Assembly (NCBI GenBank): GCA_004293815.1
Contig: RDZD01000014.1
Location: 60,179-124,178, forward strand
Direction of reading: 5' to 3'
DNA: 64,000 nt
From: Cytophagales bacterium
Lineage (GTDB): Bacteria; Bacteroidota; Bacteroidia; Cytophagales; Bernardetiaceae
The notes below the pieces were generated by a model, which did not search any database, had not been told where the DNA came from, and was given only the letters and a program-made list of their open reading frames with translations. Below are positions 1-7,851 of this stretch, one piece after another (within the stretch, counting starts at the first letter, position 1; the number at the start of each line of letters is the position of its first letter). The position numbers and the translations under genes were made by a program.

Positions 1-1
1 A

Positions 2-412
2 CAGATTTGGAAGCTTCTTGTGTGCATCGTGCTGCTGGTGCTTTTGGCAGACCAAACCGCATCAGGCTTGCTCAAGCCCCTCATCATGCGGCTGCGCCCC
101 TGCCATGATCCTGACCTAGAAGCTTGGATACATTTGGTGGGTAACTGCGGCGGTCAATACGGTTTTGTATCCTCTCACGCGGCCAATACCTTTGGGCTGG
201 CTATGTTTTGTAGCTTATTACACAAACCTTTAGCTATAAAAAATTTGCCTCTTATGATGTGGTTTTGGGCTGTTTTGGTATCCTATAGTCGTGTGTATGT
301 GGGCGTACATTTTCCAGCCGACTTGATTGGCGGTGGACTGATTGGGATTTTTTGGGCTTGGGTGGTGGTACTATTATGGCGAAAAATAGATTCTAGCTTT
401 ACAAAAAACTAG
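2..412 (+). CDS. PAP2-family phosphatase, 5' end outside window
   Basis: C-terminal part of a membrane-bound type 2 phosphatidic acid phosphatase (PAP2) family enzyme. These enzymes remove phosphate from lipid phosphates such as undecaprenyl pyrophosphate or phosphatidic acid at the outer face of the inner membrane. The three family motifs are visible in order: K-x6-RP near the start, a VSSHAANTF segment in place of the usual PSGH, and SRVYVGVHFPADL with the catalytic His and Asp. Hydrophobic stretches around motifs 2 and 3 are membrane segments. A GTG at 20 could be read as a start, but the frame is open to the window edge and the family is longer, so the gene almost certainly begins upstream. 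The specific lipid substrate cannot be told from this piece. It converges on the next gene with 6 bases between stops. Confidence 0.85.
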   Translation, partial: QIWKLLVCIVLLVLLADQTASGLLKPLIMRLRPCHDPDLEAWIHLVGNCGGQYGFVSSHAANTFGLAMFCSLLHKPLAIKNLPLMMWFWAVLVSYSRVYVGVHFPADLIGGGLIGIFWAWVVVLLWRKIDSSFTKN

Positions 413-418
413 AAAACC

Positions 419-1102
419 TTATTTTGTTTTAGTCTTTGACTTTTTTTTCCTTTTAGCAATTTTAGCAGTTTTGGGATTGTAAATGTTATCTATAAAGACA
501 TAACGCACAGTGATGTCTTTTTCCATCGCAATGTTTTTGCTTACTTCGCGCAGAAAGTTTTTCGTTTGTCTACCACCAAAATATCCCCAAAGAACAAAGG
601 CAGTATAACGTGTGGGGCTTTCCTGATGACCTGTGCCAAATTTATCAAGCGCAGTTAGAAGTGAGTCTTTGGGTATATAGTGTTTGAGAGCATAAGTATA
701 TTTAGGCGGAAAAGTTTCTAATTCTTGCCTTTTATTCCATGTCAAATTATATTGTGTACGAAAATCTGCCATACAATTAGGGAGAGCTGTGAGCAAAACA
801 TTACCATCATAAAGATAGTAGTTCAAGGTTTGAATGTAATAATTGTTAGTTGCTTTTCTTAAATTGGTATCAGGAATGGCTTTGGTAAAACGATTAAGCA
901 GCATCACATAGTTTTGATCAGCAACATAGTAGTTTTTATTGAGCATCAACTCCCCTCGTTTCTTATATAGCTTGCCTATTTTCGCTTCAGAGTGCCGTTT
1001 CATACTTTTAAGACCCAGCATCTTGAAATACAGTTTATTGCCACAAGAACTTAAAAACATAGTCAAAAAACAGAACACAAGTATTGTCAGACGCATCATC
1101 AT
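419..1102 (-). CDS. putative lipoprotein, unknown function
   Basis: Not a family I recognise. The frame is open up to 1162, but three consecutive ATG codons at 1102-1094 are followed at once by a hydrophobic stretch and a lipobox-like LSSC, so I place the start there; about 227 residues. The mature protein is Lys/Tyr-rich and ends in a strongly basic tail rich in Lys and Arg. It is predicted to be exported and lipid-anchored, with the cysteine close to residue 20. It lies about 75 bases downstream of another exported hypothetical gene on the same strand, so the two may be co-transcribed. No catalytic motif is evident. Confidence 0.6.
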   Translation of the reverse strand: MMMRLTILVFCFLTMFLSSCGNKLYFKMLGLKSMKRHSEAKIGKLYKKRGELMLNKNYYVADQNYVMLLNRFTKAIPDTNLRKATNNYYIQTLNYYLYDGNVLLTALPNCMADFRTQYNLTWNKRQELETFPPKYTYALKHYIPKDSLLTALDKFGTGHQESPTRYTAFVLWGYFGGRQTKNFLREVSKNIAMEKDITVRYVFIDNIYNPKTAKIAKRKKKSKTKTK

Positions 1103-1176
1103 AATTTGGGAAGGTTTAGAGAATTTTATAAAAAGTTTGTGGCCCAGTAAACCAGACCACAAACTTAGAAAGGGAT

Positions 1177-1668
1177 TTAGAATACAAATTCTACATAATT
1201 AGGTGCCGTAAAAAGCTGGTGAGTTCCAGCCTTCAGTACACAAGAGTTAGTTTGCATGGCCTGAAGAATATCATTTGCAAAGGTATAATCCGAATCCATC
1301 ACAAATTTACCATCACCAAAAACAATTTGGAAAGCTTCAGGAGTAATGTCGGCTTTATTCACTCTCATTACAAACTTACCATTAGCTAGCTTTCCTATCT
1401 TGGCTTTATAGGTTGCGTTGTTGGGTGTAAAAGATGTCCCTGTTGGAATTCTAAGAACCCCAGTGGTCGCTCCAAAAATAACACAAAAGCTGCGACCATC
1501 ACAAGGACTGGGCGTGCCCTCATCGTTATTTCGTCTAGTGCCACGTGCGATAGTTATATCAACCGAAACAATGATACGAGTGTCTTCTACTTGAGCCAGT
1601 GCGTCCAGAGAAGTCAATAATGCTACAAACATGAAGCATAAAATTGTTTTTAACATAATTTTGTTCAT
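1177..1668 (-). CDS. exported hypothetical protein
   Basis: A 163-residue protein with a clear N-terminal signal peptide: basic start, hydrophobic core, and an ALA-Q type cleavage site around residue 25. A second ATG four codons in (1656) would also keep the signal peptide. The mature part is about 135 residues and contains two Cys close together (PCDGRSFCV), which could form a disulfide after export. No known domain is recognised. It is the upstream member of a possible two-gene unit with the lipoprotein gene downstream; the region upstream is AT-rich and carries a short hexanucleotide repeat. Confidence 0.6.
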   Translation of the reverse strand: MNKIMLKTILCFMFVALLTSLDALAQVEDTRIIVSVDITIARGTRRNNDEGTPSPCDGRSFCVIFGATTGVLRIPTGTSFTPNNATYKAKIGKLANGKFVMRVNKADITPEAFQIVFGDGKFVMDSDYTFANDILQAMQTNSCVLKAGTHQLFTAPNYVEFVF

Positions 1669-1732
1669 CTTCTAAATTGGTTTTAAGTTTAGATAAATTA
1701 TAAAAAACATAAAATCTCATAAGAGATGACTA

Positions 1733-1760
1733 AAATTCAAATTCAAATTCAAATTCAAAT
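1733..1760. repeat. hexanucleotide tandem repeat
   Basis: A 6-base unit (AAATTC) is repeated about 4.7 times without error, 65 bases upstream of the exported hypothetical gene that starts at 1668. The rest of the 1669-1966 spacer is AT-rich and I see no other structure in it. Confidence 0.8.
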
Positions 1761-1966
1761 AAAGCAAATTTTCTACGCTATATTTTTAAATATTAACAAA
1801 AAATTAACATAAACTCTTTCGTAGCCAAATTTGTAGATATTTGATTTTTAAACAATCGTTATTTTCTGATTGCGCTAGAAACAAAAAATTTAAATACGCT
1901 GTTATTAGCTTTAAGAGTCAATTTGTAGCACAATACGCTCTAATCAATCTCTAAAAAGATAGCTTT

Positions 1967-2329
1967 ATGGAACAAAACGATAATTTATGGTGTGAATATT
2001 CAGGTCTTCCCAGTGTTTGGGCTTACGACAATTCAGATACTGATGAGCAGAATTTGGACGAAAAGGATTTGAGTGAAGAGGATATTGACCGCATCATACA
2101 AATGGCGTGGGAAGACCGAACCAGCTTTGAAGCCATAGAAACGCAGTTTGGCTTGAATAACGGCCAAGTTATCAAACTGATGCGGAAACACATGAAGGCA
2201 TCTAGCTTTAGAATGTGGCGTAAACGAACCACTGGCCGAAAAACAAAACATGAAGATCTGCGTAAAACGACTACGGTTTTTAAGAGCCGAATGCAAAGAC
2301 CAATAGGTAATAAAATTAGTAAACGTTGA
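1967..2329 (+). CDS. TIGR03643/DUF2805 family protein
   Basis: A 120-residue protein. Residues about 35-95 match the TIGR03643 (DUF2805) family, which is common in Bacteroidota and some Proteobacteria and has no established function. The recognisable run includes RIIQMAWEDRT, FEAIETQFGL and the basic FRMWRKRTTGRKTKH. The helix-turn-helix-like spacing (EAIETQFGLNNGQVIKLMRKH) suggests nucleic-acid binding, but that is inference. It has an acidic N-terminal extension of about 30 residues and a basic C-terminal tail beyond the usual core. It stands just left of the DnaA-box cluster and is transcribed toward it. Confidence 0.8.
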   Translation: MEQNDNLWCEYSGLPSVWAYDNSDTDEQNLDEKDLSEEDIDRIIQMAWEDRTSFEAIETQFGLNNGQVIKLMRKHMKASSFRMWRKRTTGRKTKHEDLRKTTTVFKSRMQRPIGNKISKR

Positions 2330-2354
2330 GAATACTAACAGTTCTTCACAGCAG

Positions 2355-2770
2355 TTTTCCACATAAAAACAATTAACTATCAATAAATTAACAAACTTTA
2401 TCCTCAGATGTCAATATCCTTTGCTTTATCCACAGATACACAAAAACTGGTGTAAAAGTATCAACGAGCTGCGGATTTCTGTGGATATCTTATCAAAGAG
2501 GCACTGGGCTATCAAAGTTATGCACAACCATGCTCAAATTAGCTTGTAAATAATCCGCAGCTTATACACAGCAAAATTTTTGTCCATAACATTTATCAAC
2601 ATCTTGCAAAACTGCCTTATTCTACTTATTTATTGATTGTTATATGCGGATAACTTGTGTACAGAAAGGTGCATAAAGAAGATTATAAAACATCAATCAG
2701 CCAAATCCACACACCTATTACTATTTTGAGAAATATTTATTAAATATTTTTTTAAATAATAAATAACACT
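2355..2770. other. candidate chromosomal replication origin (oriC)
   Basis: This lies within a 547-base gene-free stretch (2330-2876). Three exact TTATNCACA DnaA boxes are present: 2426-2434, 2518-2526 and 2562-2570. One-mismatch copies occur at 2355-2363, 2480-2488 (minus), 2645-2653 (minus) and 2668-2676 (minus). On the right side of the cluster is a very AT-rich tract at about 2719-2768, suitable as an unwinding element. Ribosomal protein genes follow on the right and read away from it; the first gene pair on the left also reads away, though the 1967 gene reads toward it. The dnaA gene is not in the window. The boxes are seen directly; origin function is inferred. Confidence 0.6.
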
Positions 2771-2814
2771 CGCTCTTTTTGTGGAAAGCAAGACCAAAAA
2801 ATAAATTGAATTTG

Positions 2815-2845
2815 TTTGTTGCTCAAGAATAAAGTTTTATCTTTG
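2815..2845 (+). promoter_or_regulatory. promoter of rpsP
   Basis: TTTG at 2815-2818, then 19 bases, then TATCTTTG at 2838-2845. This is an exact match to the Bacteroidota housekeeping consensus (TTTG, spacer, TAnnTTTG). Transcription would begin near 2852, about 25 bases before the rpsP ATG. Confidence 0.85.
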
Positions 2846-2876
2846 CGGCTCATTTTACTAAAAACCCTTATTATCA

Positions 2877-3401
2877 ATGTCAGTAAAAATAAGACTCGCA
2901 CGCAGAGGCCGTAAGAAAAAGGCTTTGTTTGACGTAGTCATTGCAGACTCGAGAGCGCCACGCGATGGTAAATTTATCGAGAAAGTGGGTACTTATAACC
3001 CACAAACGATACCAGCTACTATTGAACTCAAAGGCGACAGCATTTTGGAATGGCTCATGAATGGCGCACAGCCAACTGATACAGTGAGAGCTATGCTTTC
3101 ATACCACGGTATCATGCACCGTATGCACCTCCAAGTGGGTGTGCGCAAAGGTGCCATCACACAAGAAACAGCTGATAAACGTCAGGCTGATTTCATGAAA
3201 AAGAAAGAAGAAGCGCTTAACAACCGCGTAACTGACTTGACTAAAACAAAAGAAGATGACCGCAAAGCAAGACTTGCGGCTGAAGCTAAGGTGAAAGAGA
3301 AAAGAGCAGAAGCTATTCGCGCCAAAAAAGAAGCTGCAGTACAAGCAATTACTGCCGCTCCTACCGCTTCTGAAGAAGAAACACCTGTAACAGAAGAATA
3401 A
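2877..3401 (+). CDS. rpsP: 30S ribosomal protein bS16
   Basis: Structural protein of the small ribosomal subunit. Residues 1-80 carry the bS16 signature ([45 protein letters not shown]). The protein is 174 residues, roughly twice the length of the E. coli protein. The extra C-terminal half is a Lys/Ala/Glu-rich, probably helical extension ending in acidic residues, a form common in Bacteroidota. The start is fixed by the family alignment and by a promoter 32 bases upstream. It is transcribed alone, with its own promoter and a strong terminator, and reads away from the candidate origin. Confidence 0.97.
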   Translation: MSVKIRLARRGRKKKALFDVVIADSRAPRDGKFIEKVGTYNPQTIPATIELKGDSILEWLMNGAQPTDTVRAMLSYHGIMHRMHLQVGVRKGAITQETADKRQADFMKKKEEALNNRVTDLTKTKEDDRKARLAAEAKVKEKRAEAIRAKKEAAVQAITAAPTASEEETPVTEE

Positions 3402-3433
3402 GCCGTTTTTATATTGGCTTAAAGTTTTAATAA

Positions 3434-3481
3434 AATCGAATAAAAAAAGGCATTTTATGAAATGCCTTTTTTTATTCGATT
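3434..3481. terminator. bidirectional terminator after rpsP
   Basis: A perfect 22-base inverted repeat (3434-3455 and 3460-3481) with a 4-base loop. The stem has a GC-containing core next to the loop and a run of seven T buried in the outer arm, so it can work on either strand. It sits 32 bases after the rpsP stop. Confidence 0.9.
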
Positions 3482-3590
3482 GACTAGACACGATGGTGTA
3501 AAAACAATTTTTGCAGTATAAATGCAGAAAATTAAGAGCTAGACAGGATGCCAAATTATCAATTAAATTTTTGTACTAAATGAGAATCTT

Positions 3591-3622
3591 CTTGGATAAA
3601 TAAAAAAGGAATACTACCTTTG
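3591..3622 (+). promoter_or_regulatory. promoter of rpsO
   Basis: TACCTTTG at 3615-3622 matches the -7 consensus TAnnTTTG exactly. CTTG at 3591-3594 with a 20-base spacer is the best -33 candidate. The rpsO start is 84 bases downstream. The rest of the 3482-3706 spacer shows nothing else. Confidence 0.65.
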
Positions 3623-3706
3623 GGTCTTAAAATCAATTATTCACTCATCTAAGCTGGTTTTGCAACACAGATTTGCATGACTGGCAAAAGATAAAATTTT
3701 ATTAAA

Positions 3707-3994
3707 ATGGCTCAAGTAGATTATTTGGCACCAGAACTCAAACAAGAAGTTTTTGCCAAGCATGGTTTTCAGAAAAAAGCAACTGATACAGGCTCACCCG
3801 AAGCTCAGATTGCTCTCTTCACTTATCGCATTCAACACCTCACAAGCCACCTAAAAACGCACAAAAAAGACTATAGCAGCCGCTTGGGTCTTTTGAAGTT
3901 GGTAGGTAAACGCCGTCGCTTGTTGGATTACCTCAAGCGTGTAGATATCATGCGCTACCGTGCTATCGTAGCAGAATTGAACATCCGTAAATAA
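3707..3994 (+). CDS. rpsO: 30S ribosomal protein uS15
   Basis: Small-subunit ribosomal protein that binds the central domain of 16S rRNA. At 95 residues it has normal family length. The diagnostic [23 protein letters not shown] segment lies at about residues 26-48, and the basic [12 protein letters not shown] near residue 70. The ATG at 3707 agrees with the family alignment. It is a single-gene transcript between its own promoter and an unusually long hairpin terminator. Its leader is about 80 bases; E. coli S15 represses its own translation through such a leader, but no equivalent fold is evident here. Confidence 0.97.
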   Translation: MAQVDYLAPELKQEVFAKHGFQKKATDTGSPEAQIALFTYRIQHLTSHLKTHKKDYSSRLGLLKLVGKRRRLLDYLKRVDIMRYRAIVAELNIRK

Positions 3995-4020
3995 GCTCAA
4001 GAGCAGACTGCTCCGCTCAT

Positions 4021-4084
4021 TTTCATGTTAAAAAAACAAAAAGTCAGACTATGCAGTCTGACTTTTTGTTTTTTTAACATGAAA
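4021..4084. terminator. 30-bp perfect palindrome terminator after rpsO
   Basis: Arms 4021-4050 and 4055-4084 are perfect reverse complements of 30 bases with a 4-base loop (ATGC). The GC-containing AGTCAGACT core is next to the loop, and the A/T tracts form the outer stem. This is unusually long for a rho-independent terminator. The open frame upstream of the true hutU start runs through it, which argues against the longer reading. Confidence 0.9.
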
Positions 4085-4109
4085 CAAAATTCTGTTGAAG
4101 AACAATGGT

Positions 4110-4146
4110 TTTGCACACAAAACTTCAAACAAAATACTTATATTTG
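4110..4146 (+). promoter_or_regulatory. probable promoter of hutU
   Basis: TATATTTG at 4139-4146 is an exact -7 element. TTTG at 4110-4113 could be the -33 element, but the 25-base spacer is longer than usual. It lies 91 bases before the chosen hutU ATG, so the longer frame starting at 4025 would lie mostly upstream of transcription. Confidence 0.55.
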
Positions 4147-4237
4147 CAGAGTAAGAACACAAACAAGAAACTCAATCAAGGCGTTTGATAGTTGTGTTTT
4201 TATAGCACTAACGCAGACTTTAATCCAATCTCTAGCC

Positions 4238-5914
4238 ATGCAAACCCTATCTGAAAAAGGACTTTATATCAAAGCACCCAAAGGTAACACTCTCAATACC
4301 AAAGGATGGCAACAAGAGGCAGCCCTCCGAATGTTCTTCAATAACCTAGATGCCGAAGTAGCCGAGCGTCCACAAGACTTGATTGTGTATGGCGGCACAG
4401 GCAAGGCCGCAAGAAACTGGGAATCTTTTGATCTCATTGTGGCGGCTCTTAAAGAGTTAGAGAATGATGAGTCCCTGCTTATTCAGTCTGGAAAGCCTGT
4501 GGCCATTGTCAAAACGCATAAAAAAGCTCCCCGCGTCATCATATCTAACTCTATGCTGGTGCCGAATTGGGCCAACTGGGAACACTTCAGAGACCTCGAA
4601 CAAAAAGGCTTGATGATGTATGGCCAGATGACTGCTGGTTCATGGATTTATATTGGTTCTCAGGGTATTGTGCAAGGCACTTACGAAACTTTTGCGGAGG
4701 TGGCTCGCCAGCATTTTGGGGGAACACTTGAGGGGCAGCTTTGCGTAACGGCAGGCTTGGGAGGCATGGGTGGCGCACAACCCTTGGCTATCACGATGAA
4801 TGAAGGGGTTTGTTTGGCTGCCGAAATGGAGGAGTGGAGAATTGATAAACGACTTGACACCCGCTATTTAGACGTTAAATACAAAGACCTTGATGCGGCC
4901 ATTGACGCGGCTCTAGGGGCAAAAGAACGCAAACAAAGCATTTCGATTGGTGTTGTGGCCAATGTTGTAGATTTGCTTCAGAGACTGCTCGAGCGAGGTA
5001 TTGTGCCCAATGTCCTCACTGATCAAACCTCTGCACATGATCCCTTAGTGGGCTATTTTCCAAAAAATATGAGTGTGGAAGAAGCTAAAGTTTTGCGTGA
5101 AACTAATCCACAAGAATATATCAGTAGATCACTCGATACCATGGCCGAACATGTCAATCTGATGCTAGAAATGCAAGAAAAAGGCGCGGTTGTATTTGAT
5201 TACGGCAATAACCTGCGCGGTCAGGCGCACGATCAGCGCATGGTAAAAAATGCATTCAACTTTCCAGGTTTTGTGCCTGCCTATATCAGACCTCTCTTTT
5301 GTGAGGGCAAAGGGCCTTTCAGATTTGTGGCTCTTTCTGGTGATCCTCAAGATATTTATGAGTGTGACAAAGTCCTTCTGGAAATGTTTCCTCAAGACAA
5401 AGGCTTGGCACGCTGGCTCAAAATGGCACAAGAACGCATTGCATTTCAGGGATTACCTGCCAGAATATGCTGGCTTGGACAAGGCGATAGACTCAAAGCA
5501 GGCTTGATGTTTAACAAAATGGTTAAAAAAGGGATTCTCAAATCCCCTATCGTTATTGGCAGAGACCATTTAGACACAGGATCTGTAGCCTCCCCAAACA
5601 GAGAAACTGAAGCCATGAAAGATGGCTCTGACGCGGTGGCAGACTGGCCTGTACTTAACGCATTGATGAACACTGCGGGTGGTGCCACTTGGGTATCCTT
5701 GCACCATGGCGGTGGCGTAGGAATTGGCTACTCTATCCATGCGGGGATGGTTATTCTGGCAGACGGCACCAAAAGAGCGCAGAAGTGTCTGACCAACGTC
5801 CTGACTAACGATCCTGGCATTGGAGTCATCAGACATGCAGATGCAGGATATGAACTAGCTCAAAAAGTAGCTAAAAAGCACGGCTTAGACATCAAAGAAC
5901 GTTTGCGCAAATAG
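4238..5914 (+). CDS. hutU: urocanate hydratase
   Basis: Converts urocanate to 4-imidazolone-5-propionate with tightly bound NAD+, the second step of histidine degradation in the cytoplasm. I choose the ATG at 4238, giving 558 residues, the usual family length. The frame opens at 4025, but that part runs through the rpsO terminator. Visible features are an N-terminal [11 protein letters not shown] segment, the NAD-binding [10 protein letters not shown] (about residue 171), and [14 protein letters not shown], whose Cys is residue 411 and corresponds to the conserved Cys410 of the Pseudomonas enzyme. The glycine-rich [11 protein letters not shown] lies near the C-terminus. No hutH, hutI or hutG gene is nearby, so it appears as an orphan between ribosomal and aromatic-synthesis genes. 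Confidence 0.97.
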   Translation: MQTLSEKGLYIKAPKGNTLNTKGWQQEAALRMFFNNLDAEVAERPQDLIVYGGTGKAARNWESFDLIVAALKELENDESLLIQSGKPVAIVKTHKKAPRVIISNSMLVPNWANWEHFRDLEQKGLMMYGQMTAGSWIYIGSQGIVQGTYETFAEVARQHFGGTLEGQLCVTAGLGGMGGAQPLAITMNEGVCLAAEMEEWRIDKRLDTRYLDVKYKDLDAAIDAALGAKERKQSISIGVVANVVDLLQRLLERGIVPNVLTDQTSAHDPLVGYFPKNMSVEEAKVLRETNPQEYISRSLDTMAEHVNLMLEMQEKGAVVFDYGNNLRGQAHDQRMVKNAFNFPGFVPAYIRPLFCEGKGPFRFVALSGDPQDIYECDKVLLEMFPQDKGLARWLKMAQERIAFQGLPARICWLGQGDRLKAGLMFNKMVKKGILKSPIVIGRDHLDTGSVASPNRETEAMKDGSDAVADWPVLNALMNTAGGATWVSLHHGGGVGIGYSIHAGMVILADGTKRAQKCLTNVLTNDPGIGVIRHADAGYELAQKVAKKHGLDIKERLRK

Positions 5915-5933
5915 CTTATACTCTTTTTATTTT

Positions 5934-5977
5934 ATCAAAAAAGCTTTGGTGCAGCTTTATGCCAAAGCTTTTTTGAT
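5934..5977. terminator. terminator after hutU
   Basis: A perfect 16-base inverted repeat (5934-5949 and 5962-5977) with a 12-base loop. The outer part of the stem is an A6/T6 tract. It begins 19 bases after the hutU stop and ends 23 bases before the aroC start, so it also separates the two genes. Confidence 0.85.
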
Positions 5978-6000
5978 GACAAAAAACTACTATCAGTCAA

Positions 6001-7002
6001 ATGAATCATTTCGGAAGAGCTTTAAGCATACAAATTTTTGGCGAGTCGCATGGCTCTATGTTGGGTGTACTTATAGACGGCTGTCCGCCTGGTATTGCAT
6101 TACAGGAAGCTGATTTTCTGACCGATCTCAAACGTAGACAGGCTGGTGCAAAAGGGACTACACCACGTGTGGAGCAAGATTTACCTTTGCTCAAAAGCGG
6201 TATTTTTAATGGGTTTACAACGGGAGCACCCCTAGGTATTTTTTTTGAAAATCAAAACATCAAGTCTGCGGACTACAGTAAAATTCGTGATGTATACCGC
6301 CCCGGACATGCTGATTTTGTGGCAGATAAAAAATTTGGTGGCTATAACGATTATCGTGGTGGCGGACACTTCTCGGGAAGGCTCACTTTGGCACTCACTG
6401 CAGCAGGCGTTGTGGCTAAAAAAATCTATCCTCAGCTAAAAATTACAGCACAGCTCATTGAGGCAGGAGGCTCACCGAATATTGAAGAAGCTATAGAAAT
6501 GGCCATTGCTACGCAAGACTCCATAGGTGGAATAGTAGAGTGTAGAGCCTGTCATGTGCCTTTGGGCTTGGGAGAGCCCTTTTTTGATTCTGTGGAGTCC
6601 ATGCTAGCCCATATCGTCTTTGCCATTCCTGCTATCAAAGGTATAGAATTTGGAAGTGGTTTTGCAGCTGCAAGGCTCAGGGGTAGCACACACAACGACG
6701 CATTCACAAATGCGGAAGGGCATACGGCTACCAACCATGCGGGGGGAATCAATGGTGGTATTTCAAATGGTAATGAACTGGTATTCAGGGTAGCCGTAAA
6801 ACCCACGTCCAGTACCCCACAAACACAACAGACTTACAATACCAAAACTGGGCAGGTAGAAAGCTTTGCGATAGGTGGACGGCATGATCTCTGTATTGCG
6901 CTCAGAGTTCCCCCTGTTCTAGAGGCTGTTACAGCCATCGTTTTGGCAGACTTGATGCTGCAAACAAAGGGTAAAGCATCTTTTTTGAAAGAGCGTGAAT
7001 AA
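6001..7002 (+). CDS. aroC: chorismate synthase
   Basis: Catalyses the last step of the shikimate pathway, turning 5-enolpyruvylshikimate-3-phosphate into chorismate with reduced FMN, in the cytoplasm. At 333 residues it is slightly shorter than the E. coli enzyme (361), with the C-terminus ending early. Recognisable segments are the N-terminal FGESHG, the TTGAPLG and RPGHAD regions, DYRGGGHFSGRLT (a variant of the usual RGGGRSSAR motif) and the late GRHDLCIALRVPPVLEA. The ATG at 6001 fits the conserved N-terminus. It is monocistronic as far as can be seen, with a hairpin about 28 bases after the stop. Confidence 0.96.
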   Translation: MNHFGRALSIQIFGESHGSMLGVLIDGCPPGIALQEADFLTDLKRRQAGAKGTTPRVEQDLPLLKSGIFNGFTTGAPLGIFFENQNIKSADYSKIRDVYRPGHADFVADKKFGGYNDYRGGGHFSGRLTLALTAAGVVAKKIYPQLKITAQLIEAGGSPNIEEAIEMAIATQDSIGGIVECRACHVPLGLGEPFFDSVESMLAHIVFAIPAIKGIEFGSGFAAARLRGSTHNDAFTNAEGHTATNHAGGINGGISNGNELVFRVAVKPTSSTPQTQQTYNTKTGQVESFAIGGRHDLCIALRVPPVLEAVTAIVLADLMLQTKGKASFLKERE

Positions 7003-7030
7003 AAAAGCAATGGCTTGAGAGAATGAGGCT

Positions 7031-7072
7031 GGTAAAAATTATTTCACAACATTTTTAATGTATATTTTTACC
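7031..7072. terminator. AT-rich hairpin after aroC
   Basis: Perfect 9-base arms GGTAAAAAT (7031-7039) and ATTTTTACC (7064-7072) enclose a 24-base loop that itself contains a small inverted repeat. It is weak as a terminator because it has little GC and no T run outside the stem. Confidence 0.35.
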
Positions 7073-7134
7073 AACCTCCACCTCACTTCATGCGTTAGAA
7101 ATACAAAACCTGCTATTCACTTAAATCTTTTTTT

Positions 7135-7851
7135 ATGCTCTCTTCCAACTGGCTCACTGATGGCTTGCTCGACTTCGAGTATAAAAAGTATTTGCTTTTG
7201 GCCTATTTCAAACAGGTCAATGCACATTTTGATGCCCTTCAGCTATACCCTATTTTTTCAGATGTTTTGGCGCATAAGCAGCAGCTCAAAACACTATATG
7301 AAGAAAAATCATTGCTCAAAACCAAATTTCCTCAACAGCTTAGAGGCATAGATGGCAAAGAGAAACAACTTCAGTATATGCCTAAATTTGAAGCAGATGA
7401 GGCTAGCAAAGAACTGGAAAAAATTATAGAGTTTGCACTGCCAAACTTTCAGCAAGCAGCTCAGCAGGGAAGTTTGCTCTACGAAACCATAGAAAAGCAA
7501 ATCAATCTTGAGCCTTTGGGGTTGTTACCCACTTATTTTAGCGAAGGTTTGCTCCTACTGAGTATGTTTAAAAATCGCTGTGTAGAAATTTATAAATACC
7601 AAATTTCTATTTTTACGCAAGCCAACGAACGCTACCGAAGTTTGAGTTTGCAATGGTTGGAGCGTGTACCCAAAAGCCTAGCCCAAACTTACGAAAGTCT
7701 GAAAATAGACCTTATCAGGCGTTATCAATTCACCGCTTCGCCAGCGGCCTTTTTAGCTGAATCTAACATGCTCTGTCCGCTTGAGGAAGCACTTTTGCCC
7801 ATTACCAAGCGTAGATTGATGCGTTTGGTGTATGAACTGGAAACCAAGTAG
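7135..7851 (+). CDS. conserved Bacteroidota helical protein, unknown function
   Basis: A 238-residue cytoplasmic-looking protein with no signal peptide or membrane segment. It looks almost all alpha-helical and begins with a W-L-T-D-G-L-L-D-F-E-Y-K-K-Y segment that I associate with a conserved Bacteroidota protein of unknown function; that is recollection, not a search. Its end overlaps the next gene by 20 bases, which suggests translational coupling with the exported CHAT protein. The C-terminus has a conserved-looking P-L-E-E-A-L-L-P-I-T-K-R segment. It does not resemble bacterial gasdermin, which I considered because of the caspase-like neighbour. Function unknown. Confidence 0.7.
   Translation: MLSSNWLTDGLLDFEYKKYLLLAYFKQVNAHFDALQLYPIFSDVLAHKQQLKTLYEEKSLLKTKFPQQLRGIDGKEKQLQYMPKFEADEASKELEKIIEFALPNFQQAAQQGSLLYETIEKQINLEPLGLLPTYFSEGLLLLSMFKNRCVEIYKYQISIFTQANERYRSLSLQWLERVPKSLAQTYESLKIDLIRRYQFTASPAAFLAESNMLCPLEEALLPITKRRLMRLVYELETK

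Noticed and set aside
4025..4237. N-terminal extension of urocanate hydratase (629 instead of 558 residues)
   Set aside because: It runs through the rpsO terminator palindrome and mostly lies upstream of the likely promoter; the family length fits the ATG at 4238.
7135..7851. Bacterial gasdermin next to a caspase-like protein
   Set aside because: The protein is helical and lacks any gasdermin-like amphipathic strand pattern; it resembles a conserved Bacteroidota protein of unknown function instead.
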